A stretch of DNA of 64,000 nucleotides, from contig NZ_JACIZD010000001.1 in assembly GCF_014359565.1 (NCBI RefSeq), forward strand, positions 310,001-374,000. Direction: 5' to 3'. Both the position numbers and the translations under genes were made by a program. Positions 40,183 through 48,869 of this stretch are shown piece by piece; the stretch's first letter is position 1; each line of letters begins with the position of its first letter. The stretch is from Immundisolibacter sp. GTDB taxonomy: Bacteria; Pseudomonadota; Gammaproteobacteria; Immundisolibacterales; Immundisolibacteraceae. The notes under the pieces were generated by a model. That model was given only the letters and a program-made list of their open reading frames with translations, had not been told where the DNA came from and made no database searches.

Positions 40183-41265
40183 ATGGACGCCACCGCCCTG
40201 CGCCCGGCCGTCGACGCCGACGGCCACATCATGGAATCGCTGGCCGAAATGGCCGAGTACGCGCACCCGGCGGTGCGCGAGCTGTGTCTGAACCCGCAGA
40301 ATTTCTTTCGCACCCCGTTCCCGACGCTGGACGGCGTGCACTGGCCAAAGCCCTCGGCCTTCAAGGCCGAGCACGGCGTGATGGGCGATCAGGAACTGGC
40401 GAGCAAGCACCGCAAGGGCTCGGCCGAGGACTGGCTGGAGTTTCTGGCGAACGCCAACGTCGAGTACTCGGTGATGTACACCAGCGAGGGGCTGACGGTC
40501 GGCCAGATTCGCGAGGAGGAATACGCGGTCGCCGTGTGCCAGGCCTACAACGACTATGTGGCGGACCGCTACCGGCGCGTCAGCCCCAAGCTGCTGCCGA
40601 TGGCCCTGATCCCGATGCAAAAGCCGTCCGCGGCGGTGCAGGAACTGCGCCGGGCAGTCAAGGAGCTGAAGCTGCCCGGCGCCATGTTGCCCTCGACCGG
40701 CCTGCCGCTGGACCTCGGGCACGAGTACTACTGGCCGATCTACAAGGAAGCTGCCGATTTGGGCTGCGTGCTGGGTGTGCACGGCGGCTCCAACGTGGGC
40801 CTCGGCCTGGGCTCGGTCAACTCCATCCTGCCCTCGCACGTCGTCCACCACCCCATGGGGCTGATGATCGCGGCGGTGTCGATGATCCACAACGGCCTGT
40901 TCGAGCAATACCCCGGGCTGCGCGTGGCCTTCACCGAAGGCGGCTGCGGCTGGACCACGGTGCTGCTCGACCGCATGGCGCGCAACGCCGAGCTGGGCAT
41001 GATGGGCGCCTACCGCACCTTCGAGCACTACCTCGGCAACGGTCAGGTGTTGGTCGGCTGCGAACCGGGCGAAGGCACTCTGCCCTACCTGATCAAGCGT
41101 GTCGGGCCGGATGCGTTTGCCTTTTCCACCGACTACCCGCACGAGGTGGATTTCCGCGCCGTGCGCAAGGAAATCGAGGCCGCCTACGCCCAGCCGGACC
41201 TCACGCTGGACGAGAAAAACAAGCTGCTGGGGGACAACGCGCGTCGGTTTTTCAGGCTGATATAA
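40183..41265 (+). CDS. Amidohydrolase-2 family metal-dependent hydrolase/decarboxylase
   Basis: A 360-residue TIM-barrel protein of the ACMSD-like amidohydrolase family. Metal-site segments are VDADGHIMES at the start, LGVHGGSNVGLGLG in the middle and FSTDYPHEVDF near the end. ALIPMQKPSAAVQELRRAV is also typical. Such enzymes decarboxylate or hydrate ring-cleavage products. The ATG at 40183 is preceded by GAGAGGAG. It is followed 40 bases later by a Rieske oxygenase gene, which supports a joint catabolic role. Confidence 0.9.
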   Translation: MDATALRPAVDADGHIMESLAEMAEYAHPAVRELCLNPQNFFRTPFPTLDGVHWPKPSAFKAEHGVMGDQELASKHRKGSAEDWLEFLANANVEYSVMYTSEGLTVGQIREEEYAVAVCQAYNDYVADRYRRVSPKLLPMALIPMQKPSAAVQELRRAVKELKLPGAMLPSTGLPLDLGHEYYWPIYKEAADLGCVLGVHGGSNVGLGLGSVNSILPSHVVHHPMGLMIAAVSMIHNGLFEQYPGLRVAFTEGGCGWTTVLLDRMARNAELGMMGAYRTFEHYLGNGQVLVGCEPGEGTLPYLIKRVGPDAFAFSTDYPHEVDFRAVRKEIEAAYAQPDLTLDEKNKLLGDNARRFFRLI

Positions 41266-41305
41266 GCGCCGGTTCGGCGCTCGCGTTTCAGGAGGAGGAA
41301 CCCTG

Positions 41306-42523
41306 ATGAAACCCAACGACACCCTGCCGGCCTCATTGCCACGCTGGCCGGCGGCGTTCAACCAGGTGCCCAAGTGGGCATTCGAGGATGCCGACGTGTT
41401 CGCCCTGGAACACGAGCGCATCTTTCGCGGCCCGGTCTGGCACCCGGTGGCGCACGACGCCGAGTTGCCCAAGCCCGGCGATTACAAGACCGTTACCGTG
41501 GGCCGCACGCCGCTGTTGATCATTCGCGGCGACGACGGCGTGGTGCGCGCCTTCCACAACGCCTGCACGCACCGCAGCACGCGCCTGGCGATGGCCTTTC
41601 GCGGTCACAGCGGCGACATCGAATGCCCCTACCACCGCTGGGTATTCGATACCCGTGGGCAATTGCGATCGTGCCCGGGTGAGGCCGAGTTCCCGCCGGA
41701 CTTCAAACGCGCCGACTACAACCTGGCCGCGCCCCGCACCGGGACTCACATGGGCCTGCTGTTCGTGAGCCTGCATGCCAGTCCGCCGCCGTTGATGGAC
41801 TGGATGGGCCACATGGCAGGGCCGGTCAGGGATGCCCTGGGCGGCGATGGCCGGCTGACGCTGCTGGGTTATCAGAAGGTCCGCTATCAGTCCAACTGGA
41901 AGGTCTACATCGACAACGACGCCTTCCACGCGCCGCTGCTGCACGCCGCGTTTCGCATCCTGCGCTGGCAAGGTGGCAGCGGGCGCCAGAGCCGCTTGCC
42001 GGCCGGACACATGATGATCCTGTCCGAGGTGGCGGCCCAGCCCAGTGACGGCGGGCTGCTGCGCGACCCGAGCGTGATCGGCTACCAGGGCGGCGCTGAA
42101 CCGCGCAACAAGGCGCCGGCCCAGGCGGCCGGTTCCAGCCTGTTGGCCTTCTGGCCGCTGACGGCGATCGCAAACCACCTCGACATCTTCAACATTCGTT
42201 ATGCAAACCCGGTCGGGCTGGACCAGGTCGAGGTGCATTACGCCTACTTCGCCCACGCCGATGACGACGCCGACATGGTGCGCCACCGCCTGCGCCAGTC
42301 ATCGAACATGATCGGTCCGAGCGGCTTCGTGAGCCTGGAGGACGCCACCGTATTCCTGCGCATTCAGCAGGCGCTGGACACTGACCCGTCGACCACCTTC
42401 TTCCTGAAGGGGTACCGCGAGGGCGCCGACCTGACCGAGACCAAGCAGAACGACGAGGCGCCCAACGCCCTGTGGTGGGAGCACTACCGGCAGTTGATGG
42501 GTTTTGTGCGCGAGGAAGCCTGA
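41306..42523 (+). CDS. Rieske non-heme iron oxygenase alpha subunit
   Basis: Aromatic-ring-hydroxylating or related oxygenase, catalytic subunit. It has 405 residues. The Rieske [2Fe-2S] ligands are C87xH89 (CTHRS) and C107xxH110 (CPYHRW). The mononuclear iron site shows D205xxH208xxxxH213 in DNDAFHAPLLH, with a later acidic candidate in SLEDATVFLRIQ. The ATG at 41306 follows AGGAGGAGG, a very strong ribosome binding site. No beta subunit, ferredoxin or reductase gene is nearby, so electrons must come from elsewhere. Substrate is unknown. Confidence 0.93.
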   Translation: MKPNDTLPASLPRWPAAFNQVPKWAFEDADVFALEHERIFRGPVWHPVAHDAELPKPGDYKTVTVGRTPLLIIRGDDGVVRAFHNACTHRSTRLAMAFRGHSGDIECPYHRWVFDTRGQLRSCPGEAEFPPDFKRADYNLAAPRTGTHMGLLFVSLHASPPPLMDWMGHMAGPVRDALGGDGRLTLLGYQKVRYQSNWKVYIDNDAFHAPLLHAAFRILRWQGGSGRQSRLPAGHMMILSEVAAQPSDGGLLRDPSVIGYQGGAEPRNKAPAQAAGSSLLAFWPLTAIANHLDIFNIRYANPVGLDQVEVHYAYFAHADDDADMVRHRLRQSSNMIGPSGFVSLEDATVFLRIQQALDTDPSTTFFLKGYREGADLTETKQNDEAPNALWWEHYRQLMGFVREEA

Positions 42524-42534
42524 AAACGTTCCGA

Positions 42535-42561
42535 GCGCCTCGCCACAGGCGCGTTTCGTTT
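42535..42561 (+). terminator. Candidate intrinsic terminator after the Rieske gene
   Basis: GCGCCT (42535-42540) pairs with AGGCGC (42547-42552) around a 6-base loop and is followed by GTTTCGTTT. It begins 12 bases after the stop. It is the best T-rich-tailed hairpin I noticed in the window. Confidence 0.55.
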
Positions 42562-42591
42562 GCTGCGGGCGCCGCGCGGCGGCGATCGGCC

Positions 42592-43056
42592 TCAGGCCCC
42601 TGGGGTGGGCGCGTCGGTCGGGGCGTCCAATGGTGGCACCGGCCGTGGCCGGCGCTGCTCGTCGACGGCGACGAAGGTGGCGGTCGCTTCCGTGACCTTG
42701 ACCACCTGTCCTAGCTCTGCGGCGCGCTCGGCGAAGGCCTCCAGCTGCAGCGTCAGGGAGGTGCGGCCGACCCGCACCACGCGGCCGTAGCAGCTGAGCA
42801 GGTCGCCCACGTAGACGGGGTGATGGAACTCGAAGGCGTTCATAGCCACGGTGACGACCCGGCCGCCGGCGCGGCGGCTGGCGAGGATGCCGCCGGCCAG
42901 GTCCATCTGCGCCATGATCCAGCCGCCGAAGATGTCGCCGGCGGGATTGGTGTCGGCCGGCATGGCCAGCACGCGGATGGCCGGCTCGGTGCCGGCAAGG
43001 ACTGGATCGACCACGCGGGTGCCTCTTGATACGGTGGGGATTGCCCCCATCTTCAT
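42592..43056 (-). CDS. Hotdog-fold acyl-CoA thioesterase (YciA-like)
   Basis: A 154-residue single hotdog-domain thioesterase. Family sequence includes RVLAMPADTNPAGDIFGGWI, MAQMDLAGGILASRRAGGRV and VAMNAFEFHHPVYVGDLLSC; the Asn-Asp/Gly catalytic region is the PADTNPAGDIFGG stretch. It hydrolyses acyl-CoA esters in this family. It has a Pro-rich C-terminus. It is transcribed leftwards and lies between the Rieske gene and the tRNA. Confidence 0.92.
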   Translation of the reverse strand: MKMGAIPTVSRGTRVVDPVLAGTEPAIRVLAMPADTNPAGDIFGGWIMAQMDLAGGILASRRAGGRVVTVAMNAFEFHHPVYVGDLLSCYGRVVRVGRTSLTLQLEAFAERAAELGQVVKVTEATATFVAVDEQRRPRPVPPLDAPTDAPTPGA

Positions 43057-43095
43057 GCTTACGCAACATCCGGGCCGGTTGATTCGGCTGTCGGA

Positions 43096-43171
43096 TGGCG
43101 CTCCCTAGGGGACTCGAACCCCTGTTTTCGCCGTGAGAGGGCGACGTCCTGGGCCACTAGACGAAGGGAGC
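43096..43171 (-). tRNA. tRNA-Glu (anticodon CTC)
   Basis: The minus strand folds into a full cloverleaf of 76 bases including an encoded CCA. Acceptor GCTCCCT pairs with AGGGAGC. The anticodon stem TCGCC/GGCGA encloses loop CTCTCAC, giving anticodon CTC. The T arm AGGGG-TTCGAGT-CCCCT is standard, and the body matches E. coli tRNA-Glu closely. It decodes GAG, the favoured Glu codon in GC-rich genomes. Confidence 0.96.
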
Positions 43172-43195
43172 CGGTGGCGTCAAAGGCAAGCTGAT

Positions 43196-43201
43196 ACTAT
43201 A
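43196..43201 (-). promoter_or_regulatory. Candidate -10 element of the tRNA-Glu gene
   Basis: Reads TATAGT on the minus strand, one base from TATAAT, 25 bases before the tRNA 5' end. The matching -35 region is weak. Confidence 0.45.
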
Positions 43202-43272
43202 GCCCACACACGTCCTGTTGCGACAGGCGGGCACTGCGCCCGCCCCCGGGACGCTCCCTCAACACGAGACCT

Positions 43273-44601
43273 ATGCCGGAACCCTCCCTCGGCCCGCCCC
43301 GCATCCTGCCCCGCAGCGAACATTCCATTTCCCGCGCGCACATCAGCAAGAGCGCGCTGAACGTCCTGTATGGCCTGCACAAGGCCGGTTACGAGGCCTG
43401 TCTGGTCGGCGGTGGCGTTCGCGATCTGCTGCTGGGCGTCACGCCCAAGGACTTCGACATCGCCACCAGCGCGTTGCCCGAGCAGGTGCGCGCCACCTTC
43501 CGCAACAGCCGGCTGATCGGCCGGCGCTTTCGCCTGGCGCATGTGCACTTCGGGCCGGAGATCGTCGAGGTGGCCACCTACCGCGCCTCGCACGACAAGG
43601 CCGAGGACGAAGCCGATGCCCGCCTGGACGGAGATCGCATCCTGCGCGACAACGTCTACGGCACGCGCGAGGAAGACGTGATTCGCCGGGACTTCACCGT
43701 CAACGCGCTGTACTACCGCATCGAGGACTTCTCGCTCATCGATCACGTCGGGGCGCTGGAGGACATCGACAAGCGCCGCCTGCGCACCATCGGCGATCCC
43801 GAGGCCCGCTACCGCGAGGATCCGGTGCGCATGCTGCGCGCCGTGCGCCTGGCAGCAAAGCTGGAGCTGACCATCGAACCGGCCACCGAAGCGCCGCTGT
43901 TCGAACTCGGTTATTTGCTCGAAACGGTGCCGCAGGCGCGCCTGTTCGATGAGACGGTCAAGCTGCTGCTGTCCGGGCATGGCATTCGCAGCTACGAACA
44001 GCTGAGTCGCTACCGGCTGCTCGATTACCTGTTCCCGGTGGAGTCCGCGGCGCTGGCGCCGGAGCGTGACCGGCTGATCCGCGCCGCGCTGACCAACACC
44101 GATCAGCGGGTCGCTGCCGGCCTGCCGGTGACACCGGCGTTCCTGATCGCGGTTTTGTTGTGGGAGCCGCTGCAGGAAGCGATGGCGCATCAACTGGTGC
44201 GCGGCGTGTCCGAACACGATGCCTTGATCAAGGCGCAGGAAGACGTGCTGCGCACGCAAAACGACCTGCTCGCGGTGCCCAAGCGCTTTACCCTGCCGGC
44301 GGCCGAAATCTGGTCCCTGCAAAGCCGGCTGCAACGCCGTCGCCAGCCCGACCGCTTGCTCGGCCACCCACGGTTTCGGGCGGCCTTCGATTTCCTGGCC
44401 TTGCGTGCTCAGTCCGAGCCGGATCTGCAGTCTGTGGTCAATTTCTGGGCCGCCCGTCAGGAAGGACTGGACCTGCCGATCGAAGTCGAAACCGACGGCG
44501 AGTCCCCCGACGGCGCGCCACCGCGCCGTCGCCGCCGTCGGCGTGGTCGGCGGCGCGGCGCCCAGGGCGCCTCTGCGCCACCGGCCGCCGCCGACGTATG
44601 A
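43273..44601 (+). CDS. pcnB: Poly(A) polymerase I
   Basis: Adds poly(A) tails to RNA and so promotes decay. It has 442 residues. The nucleotidyltransferase core is YEACLVGGGVRDLLLGVTPK followed by DFDIATSALPEQV with the DxD metal pair, then RRDFTVNALYYRI and DPVRMLRAVRLAAKLEL. The C-terminus has a long arginine run (PPRRRRRRRGRRRG) like that of gammaproteobacterial PcnB and likely binds RNA. The stop overlaps the folK start (ATGA). Confidence 0.96.
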   Translation: MPEPSLGPPRILPRSEHSISRAHISKSALNVLYGLHKAGYEACLVGGGVRDLLLGVTPKDFDIATSALPEQVRATFRNSRLIGRRFRLAHVHFGPEIVEVATYRASHDKAEDEADARLDGDRILRDNVYGTREEDVIRRDFTVNALYYRIEDFSLIDHVGALEDIDKRRLRTIGDPEARYREDPVRMLRAVRLAAKLELTIEPATEAPLFELGYLLETVPQARLFDETVKLLLSGHGIRSYEQLSRYRLLDYLFPVESAALAPERDRLIRAALTNTDQRVAAGLPVTPAFLIAVLLWEPLQEAMAHQLVRGVSEHDALIKAQEDVLRTQNDLLAVPKRFTLPAAEIWSLQSRLQRRRQPDRLLGHPRFRAAFDFLALRAQSEPDLQSVVNFWAARQEGLDLPIEVETDGESPDGAPPRRRRRRRGRRRGAQGASAPPAAADV

Positions 44602-45128
44602 AAGCTTGGCCGGCGTTCATCGGCCTGGGCGCGAACCTTGAGGATCCGGCCGGGCAGATCGAGCGTGCGCTGGGCGCCATCGCCAGCCTGCCGCTGACCA
44701 CGCTCGTGAAGCGTTCAGCCCTGTACCTCAGCCGCCCCATGGGGCCGGCCGATCAGCCGGATTACGTCAACGCGGTCGCGCAGGTGGACACCGGCCTGCC
44801 GGCCGCCGAGTTGCTGACCGAATTGCTGGCCATCGAGCGCCGCCAGGGCCGGCAACGCTGCGCCGATCAGCGCAACGGGCCGCGCACGCTGGATCTGGAC
44901 CTGCTGCTGTACGCGGACCTCGTGAGCGACGATCCGGCCCTGACCCTGCCGCACCCCGGGGCCCACGAGCGGGACTTCGTGCTGGTGCCGCTGGCCGAGA
45001 TTGCGCCGCGGCTGGTCATTCCCGGTCGCGGGCGGGTCAGTGAGCTGCTCGCCGGCTGCATGGACCACGGCCTGTGTCGCTATGACCAACCGGCCGCGGT
45101 CGCCACTGCGGCCGCGCTTGCGGGCTGA
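44598..45128 (+). CDS. folK: 2-amino-4-hydroxy-6-hydroxymethyldihydropteridine pyrophosphokinase
   Basis: Pyrophosphorylates the pterin precursor of folate. It has 176 residues, starting MKAWPAFIGLGANLEDPAGQ. Signatures: LYLSRPMGPADQPDYVNAV and the HPPK motif NGPRTLDLDLLLYADL, with the metal-binding DLDLLLY. pcnB-folK-panB-panC-panD is a common gammaproteobacterial order. The ATG at 44598 overlaps the pcnB stop. Confidence 0.96.
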   Translation: MKAWPAFIGLGANLEDPAGQIERALGAIASLPLTTLVKRSALYLSRPMGPADQPDYVNAVAQVDTGLPAAELLTELLAIERRQGRQRCADQRNGPRTLDLDLLLYADLVSDDPALTLPHPGAHERDFVLVPLAEIAPRLVIPGRGRVSELLAGCMDHGLCRYDQPAAVATAAALAG

Positions 45129-45145
45129 CCCCTCTTCATTAGAAT
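45118..45145 (+). promoter_or_regulatory. Candidate promoter upstream of panB
   Basis: TTGCGG (45118-45123) and TAGAAT (45140-45145) with a 16-base spacer lie between folK and panB. The -10 is a five-of-six match; the -35 is weak. Confidence 0.4.
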
Positions 45146-45190
45146 GTCGCGCCCCGCAGCCCGCCCGGGCTGCCGCGAGGAGCCAGTGCC

Positions 45191-45985
45191 ATGGCCGTCA
45201 CCCTCGATACCCTGCGCAAGATGAAGCAGGCCGGCCAGCGCATCGCCTCGCTGACCGCTTACGACTACTCCTTCGCCCGCCTGCTGGAAGCCGCCGCCGT
45301 CGACGTGGTGCTGGTCGGCGATTCGCTGGGCAACGTCATCCAGGGTCAGGCCACCACGGTGCCGGTGACGCTGGACGAAATGGTCTATCACACCCGTTGC
45401 GTGGCGCGCGGCCTGGAGCGGGCCTTGCTGCTGGCCGATCTGCCGTTCCTGAGTTATCAGGAAAGCCCGGTGCAGGCGCTGCGCAGCGCCGGCCGGCTGA
45501 TGAAGGAAGGCCTGGCACACATGGTCAAGCTGGAGGGCGGTGCCGCGATGGCGCCGACGGTCGAGTTTCTGGTCGAGCGCGGCGTGCCGGTATGCGGCCA
45601 CCTGGGCCTGACGCCGCAGTCCGTGCACCAACTGGGCGGCTACAAGGTGCAGGGCCGTGGCGAGGCGGCGGCGCAGCGCTTGCGCGACGACGCGCTGGCC
45701 CTGCAGCAGGCCGGCGCCGCGCTGCTGGTGCTCGAGGCCGTGCCGCGCGCCCTGGCGGCGCAGCTCACCCGCGACCTTGCCATCCCCACCATCGGTATCG
45801 GCGCCGGCGTCGACTGCGACGGCCAGGTCCTGGTGTTGCAGGATGCGCTGGGCATGAATCCGGCCCCGGCGCGCTTCGTGCGCAATTTCCTGAAGGGTCA
45901 CGACGACCTGGGCGCGGCGCTTGCGGCCTACGTGCAGGCGGTCAAGGACGGCAGTTTCCCGGCCGCCGAGCACGGTTACGACTGA
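45191..45985 (+). CDS. panB: 3-methyl-2-oxobutanoate hydroxymethyltransferase
   Basis: First committed step to pantothenate: makes ketopantoate from 2-oxoisovalerate and methylene-THF. It has 264 residues. Motifs: [55 protein letters not shown], and [20 protein letters not shown]. The last base of its TGA is the A of the panC ATG (TGATG), so the two are coupled. Confidence 0.98.
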   Translation: MAVTLDTLRKMKQAGQRIASLTAYDYSFARLLEAAAVDVVLVGDSLGNVIQGQATTVPVTLDEMVYHTRCVARGLERALLLADLPFLSYQESPVQALRSAGRLMKEGLAHMVKLEGGAAMAPTVEFLVERGVPVCGHLGLTPQSVHQLGGYKVQGRGEAAAQRLRDDALALQQAGAALLVLEAVPRALAAQLTRDLAIPTIGIGAGVDCDGQVLVLQDALGMNPAPARFVRNFLKGHDDLGAALAAYVQAVKDGSFPAAEHGYD

Positions 45986-46854
45986 TGCTGCAGACCAGCG
46001 ACGCGGCAACCCTGCGCGCCATGCTGCACGGCTGGCGAGCGGCCGGTGAGCGCGTCGCCTTGGTGCCGACCATGGGCAACATCCACCAGGGTCATTTGCG
46101 CCTGGTCGATGCTGCCCGCGCGCAGGCGGCGCGGGTGGTGGTCAGCGTGTTCGTGAATCCGACCCAGTTCGATCGCCCGGATGATTTTGATCGCTACCCC
46201 CGCACGCTGGATGCCGACGCCCAGGCGCTGGCCGGTCGCGGCGCGGACCTGCTGTTCACGCCCGATGTCGAGACTCTGTACCCGCACGGCCTGGATCTGG
46301 CCGCCTACGTCGAGCCGACGCACAGCGCCCAGCCGCTGGAGGGCGAGTTCCGGCCCGGCCATTTCCGCGGCATGGCCACCGTGGTGACCAAGTTGCTGAA
46401 TCTGGTGCAGCCGGATTGCGCCGTGTTCGGCGAGAAGGACTACCAGCAGCTCGCCGTGGTGCGCGCGGTGGTGCGCGAGCTGCTGCTGCCGGTCGAGATT
46501 ATCGGTCTGCCCACCGTACGCGAGGCCGACGGTGTGGCCATGAGTTCGCGCAACCAATACCTCACGCCGGCCGAGCGCGCACTGGCGCCGCGCCTTTATC
46601 AGGCGCTGCAGGCGGCGGCCCGCGAGGGCGCGGCGGTCGACGCGCCGCTGCCCGCCATCGAGGCTTACCACACGGCAGCCCTGAACGACGCAGGTTTCCG
46701 TGTTGAATATTTTCGTTTTCGCAATGCACAATTGGCGCCCCCCGCGCCGGCCGACGGCCGACGTGTGGTATTAACCGCTGCCTGGCTGGGGAAGGCCAGG
46801 CTGATCGACAACCACCCGTTCGATGTCGCCCGCGGCCAGGGAACGCCGGGCTGA
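45985..46854 (+). CDS. panC: Pantothenate synthetase
   Basis: Joins pantoate and beta-alanine using ATP. It has 289 residues. Motifs: LVPTMGNIHQGHLRLVDAA (HxGH nucleotide site), VSVFVNPTQFDRPDDFDRYP, FRPGHFRGMATVVTKLLNL, FGEKDYQQLAVVRA and EADGVAMSSRNQYL. Starts at the ATG at 45985 overlapping panB. Upstream open sequence in this frame is a shadow of panB. Confidence 0.98.
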   Translation: MLQTSDAATLRAMLHGWRAAGERVALVPTMGNIHQGHLRLVDAARAQAARVVVSVFVNPTQFDRPDDFDRYPRTLDADAQALAGRGADLLFTPDVETLYPHGLDLAAYVEPTHSAQPLEGEFRPGHFRGMATVVTKLLNLVQPDCAVFGEKDYQQLAVVRAVVRELLLPVEIIGLPTVREADGVAMSSRNQYLTPAERALAPRLYQALQAAAREGAAVDAPLPAIEAYHTAALNDAGFRVEYFRFRNAQLAPPAPADGRRVVLTAAWLGKARLIDNHPFDVARGQGTPG

Positions 46855-46887
46855 TCGTCCACACGCCAGTCACCGCAGGTACAGGCA

Positions 46888-47268
46888 ATGATTCAGTACA
46901 TGCTGAAGGCCAAGCTGCACCGGGTCACCGTGACCCGGGTCGAGCTTGACTACGAGGGCTCGTGCGCCATCGATGCCGACCTTCTGGACGCAGCCGGCAT
47001 CCGCGAGTACGAGCAGATCGACATCTACAACATTGCCAACGGCGAGCGGTTCACCACCTATGCCATCCGCGCCGAGCGCGGCAGCCGCGTCATTTCCGTC
47101 AACGGCGCCGCCGCCCACAAGGCGAGCGTCGGCGACAAGGTCATCATTGCCGCCTACTGTGGCCTGGATCGTGCCGAGGTGCTGATTCACAAACCGCGCC
47201 TCGTGTATGTGGACGCCAACAACGGCATCACCCGCATCGGCAACGACATTCCGGAACAGGCGGCCTGA
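46888..47268 (+). CDS. panD: Aspartate 1-decarboxylase proenzyme
   Basis: Makes beta-alanine for pantothenate. It has 126 residues. The self-cleavage site Gly24-Ser25 lies in [12 protein letters not shown] and would yield the pyruvoyl group on Ser25; Lys9 and Tyr58-region residues ([14 protein letters not shown]) are present. It completes a panB-panC-panD block, 33 bases after panC. Confidence 0.98.
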   Translation: MIQYMLKAKLHRVTVTRVELDYEGSCAIDADLLDAAGIREYEQIDIYNIANGERFTTYAIRAERGSRVISVNGAAAHKASVGDKVIIAAYCGLDRAEVLIHKPRLVYVDANNGITRIGNDIPEQAA

Positions 47269-47341
47269 GCCGTCGACTCCTGCCCGGCCGGTGTGGCCGC
47301 CGCTCGGCAGATCCCTTCAAGGCCGCATCGGGCGCATTTGA

Positions 47342-47524
47342 GATCATAAAAGCGCAAAGTCACCGCTCATCGGCCTGCTGTGGGCCGGGCGCACCCGCCT
47401 GCGGCCGATCATGATGACCACGCTGTTCGGGCTGCTGATCTCGACCCTGGTGACGCTCAGCTTCACGCCGTGCCTGCTCCGATTGCTGCGCCGCGATGGC
47501 CCGCAGACAGTGCACCCGGCGTGA
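47342..47524 (+). pseudogene. RND efflux transporter relic with internal deletion
   Basis: The frame reads LIGLLWAGRTRLRPIMMTTL directly joined to FGLLISTLVTLSFTPCLLRL, then stops. In AcrB/CusA-type transporters the RPIxMTT and the later G(G)LLxSTLxTLxxxPxL segments are separated by about 40 residues, so this is the C-terminal end with an internal deletion. There is no start codon or ribosome binding site, and no other RND sequence nearby. It accounts for most of the 323-base gap between panD and the next gene. Confidence 0.7.
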
Positions 47525-47591
47525 CGCGCCAACTCGCTGCCACCGGGGGGGCGGTGCTACCCTGCCGCGCCGCACCTGGCTCACTGATCCG

Positions 47592-47969
47592 ATGTACCCA
47601 CCTCGACTGCCGCTGTTCCTGCTCGCCGCCTACGGCCTGATCGTGCTGGGCGAAGGCGCCTCGAGCGCGCTGCACAGCGGCGTCGGCACCGACCTGTCGC
47701 GGGCCGTCATCACCGTGGCTGGCGTGCTGTGGCTGCTGCACGGCCTGCGGCGCACTCAGGCCTGGGCCTGGTGGCTGGCGACCGGCGGTGCGACGGTGTT
47801 TCTGATATCGGTCAGCACCGCGCTCGTGATGGCCGGATTGGCCGGCCAACGGCCCAACCTGCCGCCGTCGCTGTATGCCAAGAGCGCGCTGCTGCTGGGC
47901 GCCGCCTGCCTGCTGCTGCTGCCGGCCAGCCGGCGCCGCTATCTGGGCCGGCGCGACGCGGCATCCTGA
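47592..47969 (+). CDS. Small four-helix membrane protein, unknown function
   Basis: A 125-residue protein starting MYPPRLPLFLLAAYGLIVLG. Four hydrophobic segments are visible: about residues 5-20, 36-50, 57-80 (AWWLATGGATVFLISVSTAL) and 97-112 (ALLLGAACLLLLPAS). I do not recognise a family. It starts a tight rightward group of five small genes; the next starts 4 bases after its stop. Confidence 0.65.
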   Translation: MYPPRLPLFLLAAYGLIVLGEGASSALHSGVGTDLSRAVITVAGVLWLLHGLRRTQAWAWWLATGGATVFLISVSTALVMAGLAGQRPNLPPSLYAKSALLLGAACLLLLPASRRRYLGRRDAAS

Positions 47970-47973
47970 TACC

Positions 47974-48570
47974 GTGTTCGGGCAAACGCTGGCGCAGCGC
48001 CTGGCGCGACGCTATCGCCGCGAAGGCGATGCCTATCTAGTGGAAGTGCACCTGCGCGAGCTGCGGGCGCTGTTCAACTCGCTCGACCCGGCGCCGTTCC
48101 TGGACAAGGACCTGGACGATGAGGCCGAGCAGTACATCGTCGGCGCGGTGGAGGAATTCCCGCTCGGGACGCCGCTGAAGCTGGTGTTCCACGTGCCGGC
48201 CACCACACCGGACGACCCCGGCCCGGCGTTGCTGGCGGACAGCATACGTGGCTATTTCGACTACCGGGCGGCGCACGCCGGGCGGCGGCTCGATCTGCTG
48301 CTGCGCCAGGGGCGGCTGTCGCTGTTGATCGGCGTCGGTTTTCTGTTTGCCTGCCTGGGTGCGCGCAGCGTGGTGGTCGGGACCTTGACCGGCACCCTGC
48401 GCGACATCCTGGCCGAGGGCCTGCTGATCAGCGGCTGGGTCGCCATGTGGCGGCCGCTGCAGATATATCTTTACGACTGGTGGCCGCTGGTCCGCCACCT
48501 GCGGATACTGCGCAAGATTCGCGACCTGCCGGTGCAGCTGCGTGTCACCGGCCGGCCGCCCGCCCGGTGA
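47974..48570 (+). CDS. Conserved-looking membrane-anchored protein, unknown function
   Basis: A 198-residue protein, probably from a GTG at 47974. The first 110 residues look cytoplasmic, with AYLVEVHLRELRALFNSLDP and EAEQYIVGAVEEFPLGTPLK. Two hydrophobic segments follow, LSLLIGVGFLFACLGA and LLISGWVAMWRPLQIYLYDW, and a basic tail ends it. I do not know a function; similar uncharacterised proteins seem familiar. It is coupled to its neighbours by 4-base spacing upstream and 5 downstream. Confidence 0.7.
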   Translation: MFGQTLAQRLARRYRREGDAYLVEVHLRELRALFNSLDPAPFLDKDLDDEAEQYIVGAVEEFPLGTPLKLVFHVPATTPDDPGPALLADSIRGYFDYRAAHAGRRLDLLLRQGRLSLLIGVGFLFACLGARSVVVGTLTGTLRDILAEGLLISGWVAMWRPLQIYLYDWWPLVRHLRILRKIRDLPVQLRVTGRPPAR

Positions 48571-48575
48571 TATTG

Positions 48576-48869
48576 ATGCCCGCCTACCTGATCTACCGCG
48601 CCCACGTGCACGACGCCGACGCCTACCGCGCCTACATGGCGCGCACGCCGGACGCCATTGCCGCCTTCGGCGGACGGTTCCTGGCCCGCGGCGGCGCGAC
48701 GCTGACCCTGGAAGGCGAGCCCGAGACGGCGCGCGTCATCATCGTGGAATTCCCGGACCTGGCCGCCGCACAGGCCTTCTACGATTCGGACATCTACCGG
48801 GCGGCGATACCGTTTCGCCAGGGCGTGGCGGACGTGCAGATGGTGGTCGTGGACGGGCTCCGGACGTGA
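48576..48869 (+). CDS. DUF1330-type small protein (dimeric alpha-beta barrel fold)
   Basis: A 97-residue protein starting MPAYLIYRAHVHDADAYRAY and containing PDAIAAFGGRFLARGG and RVIIVEFPDLAAAQAFYDSD, the DUF1330/ferredoxin-like dimeric barrel pattern. Biochemical role is not established. The TGA overlaps the GTG of the next gene (GTGA). Confidence 0.85.
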   Translation: MPAYLIYRAHVHDADAYRAYMARTPDAIAAFGGRFLARGGATLTLEGEPETARVIIVEFPDLAAAQAFYDSDIYRAAIPFRQGVADVQMVVVDGLRT

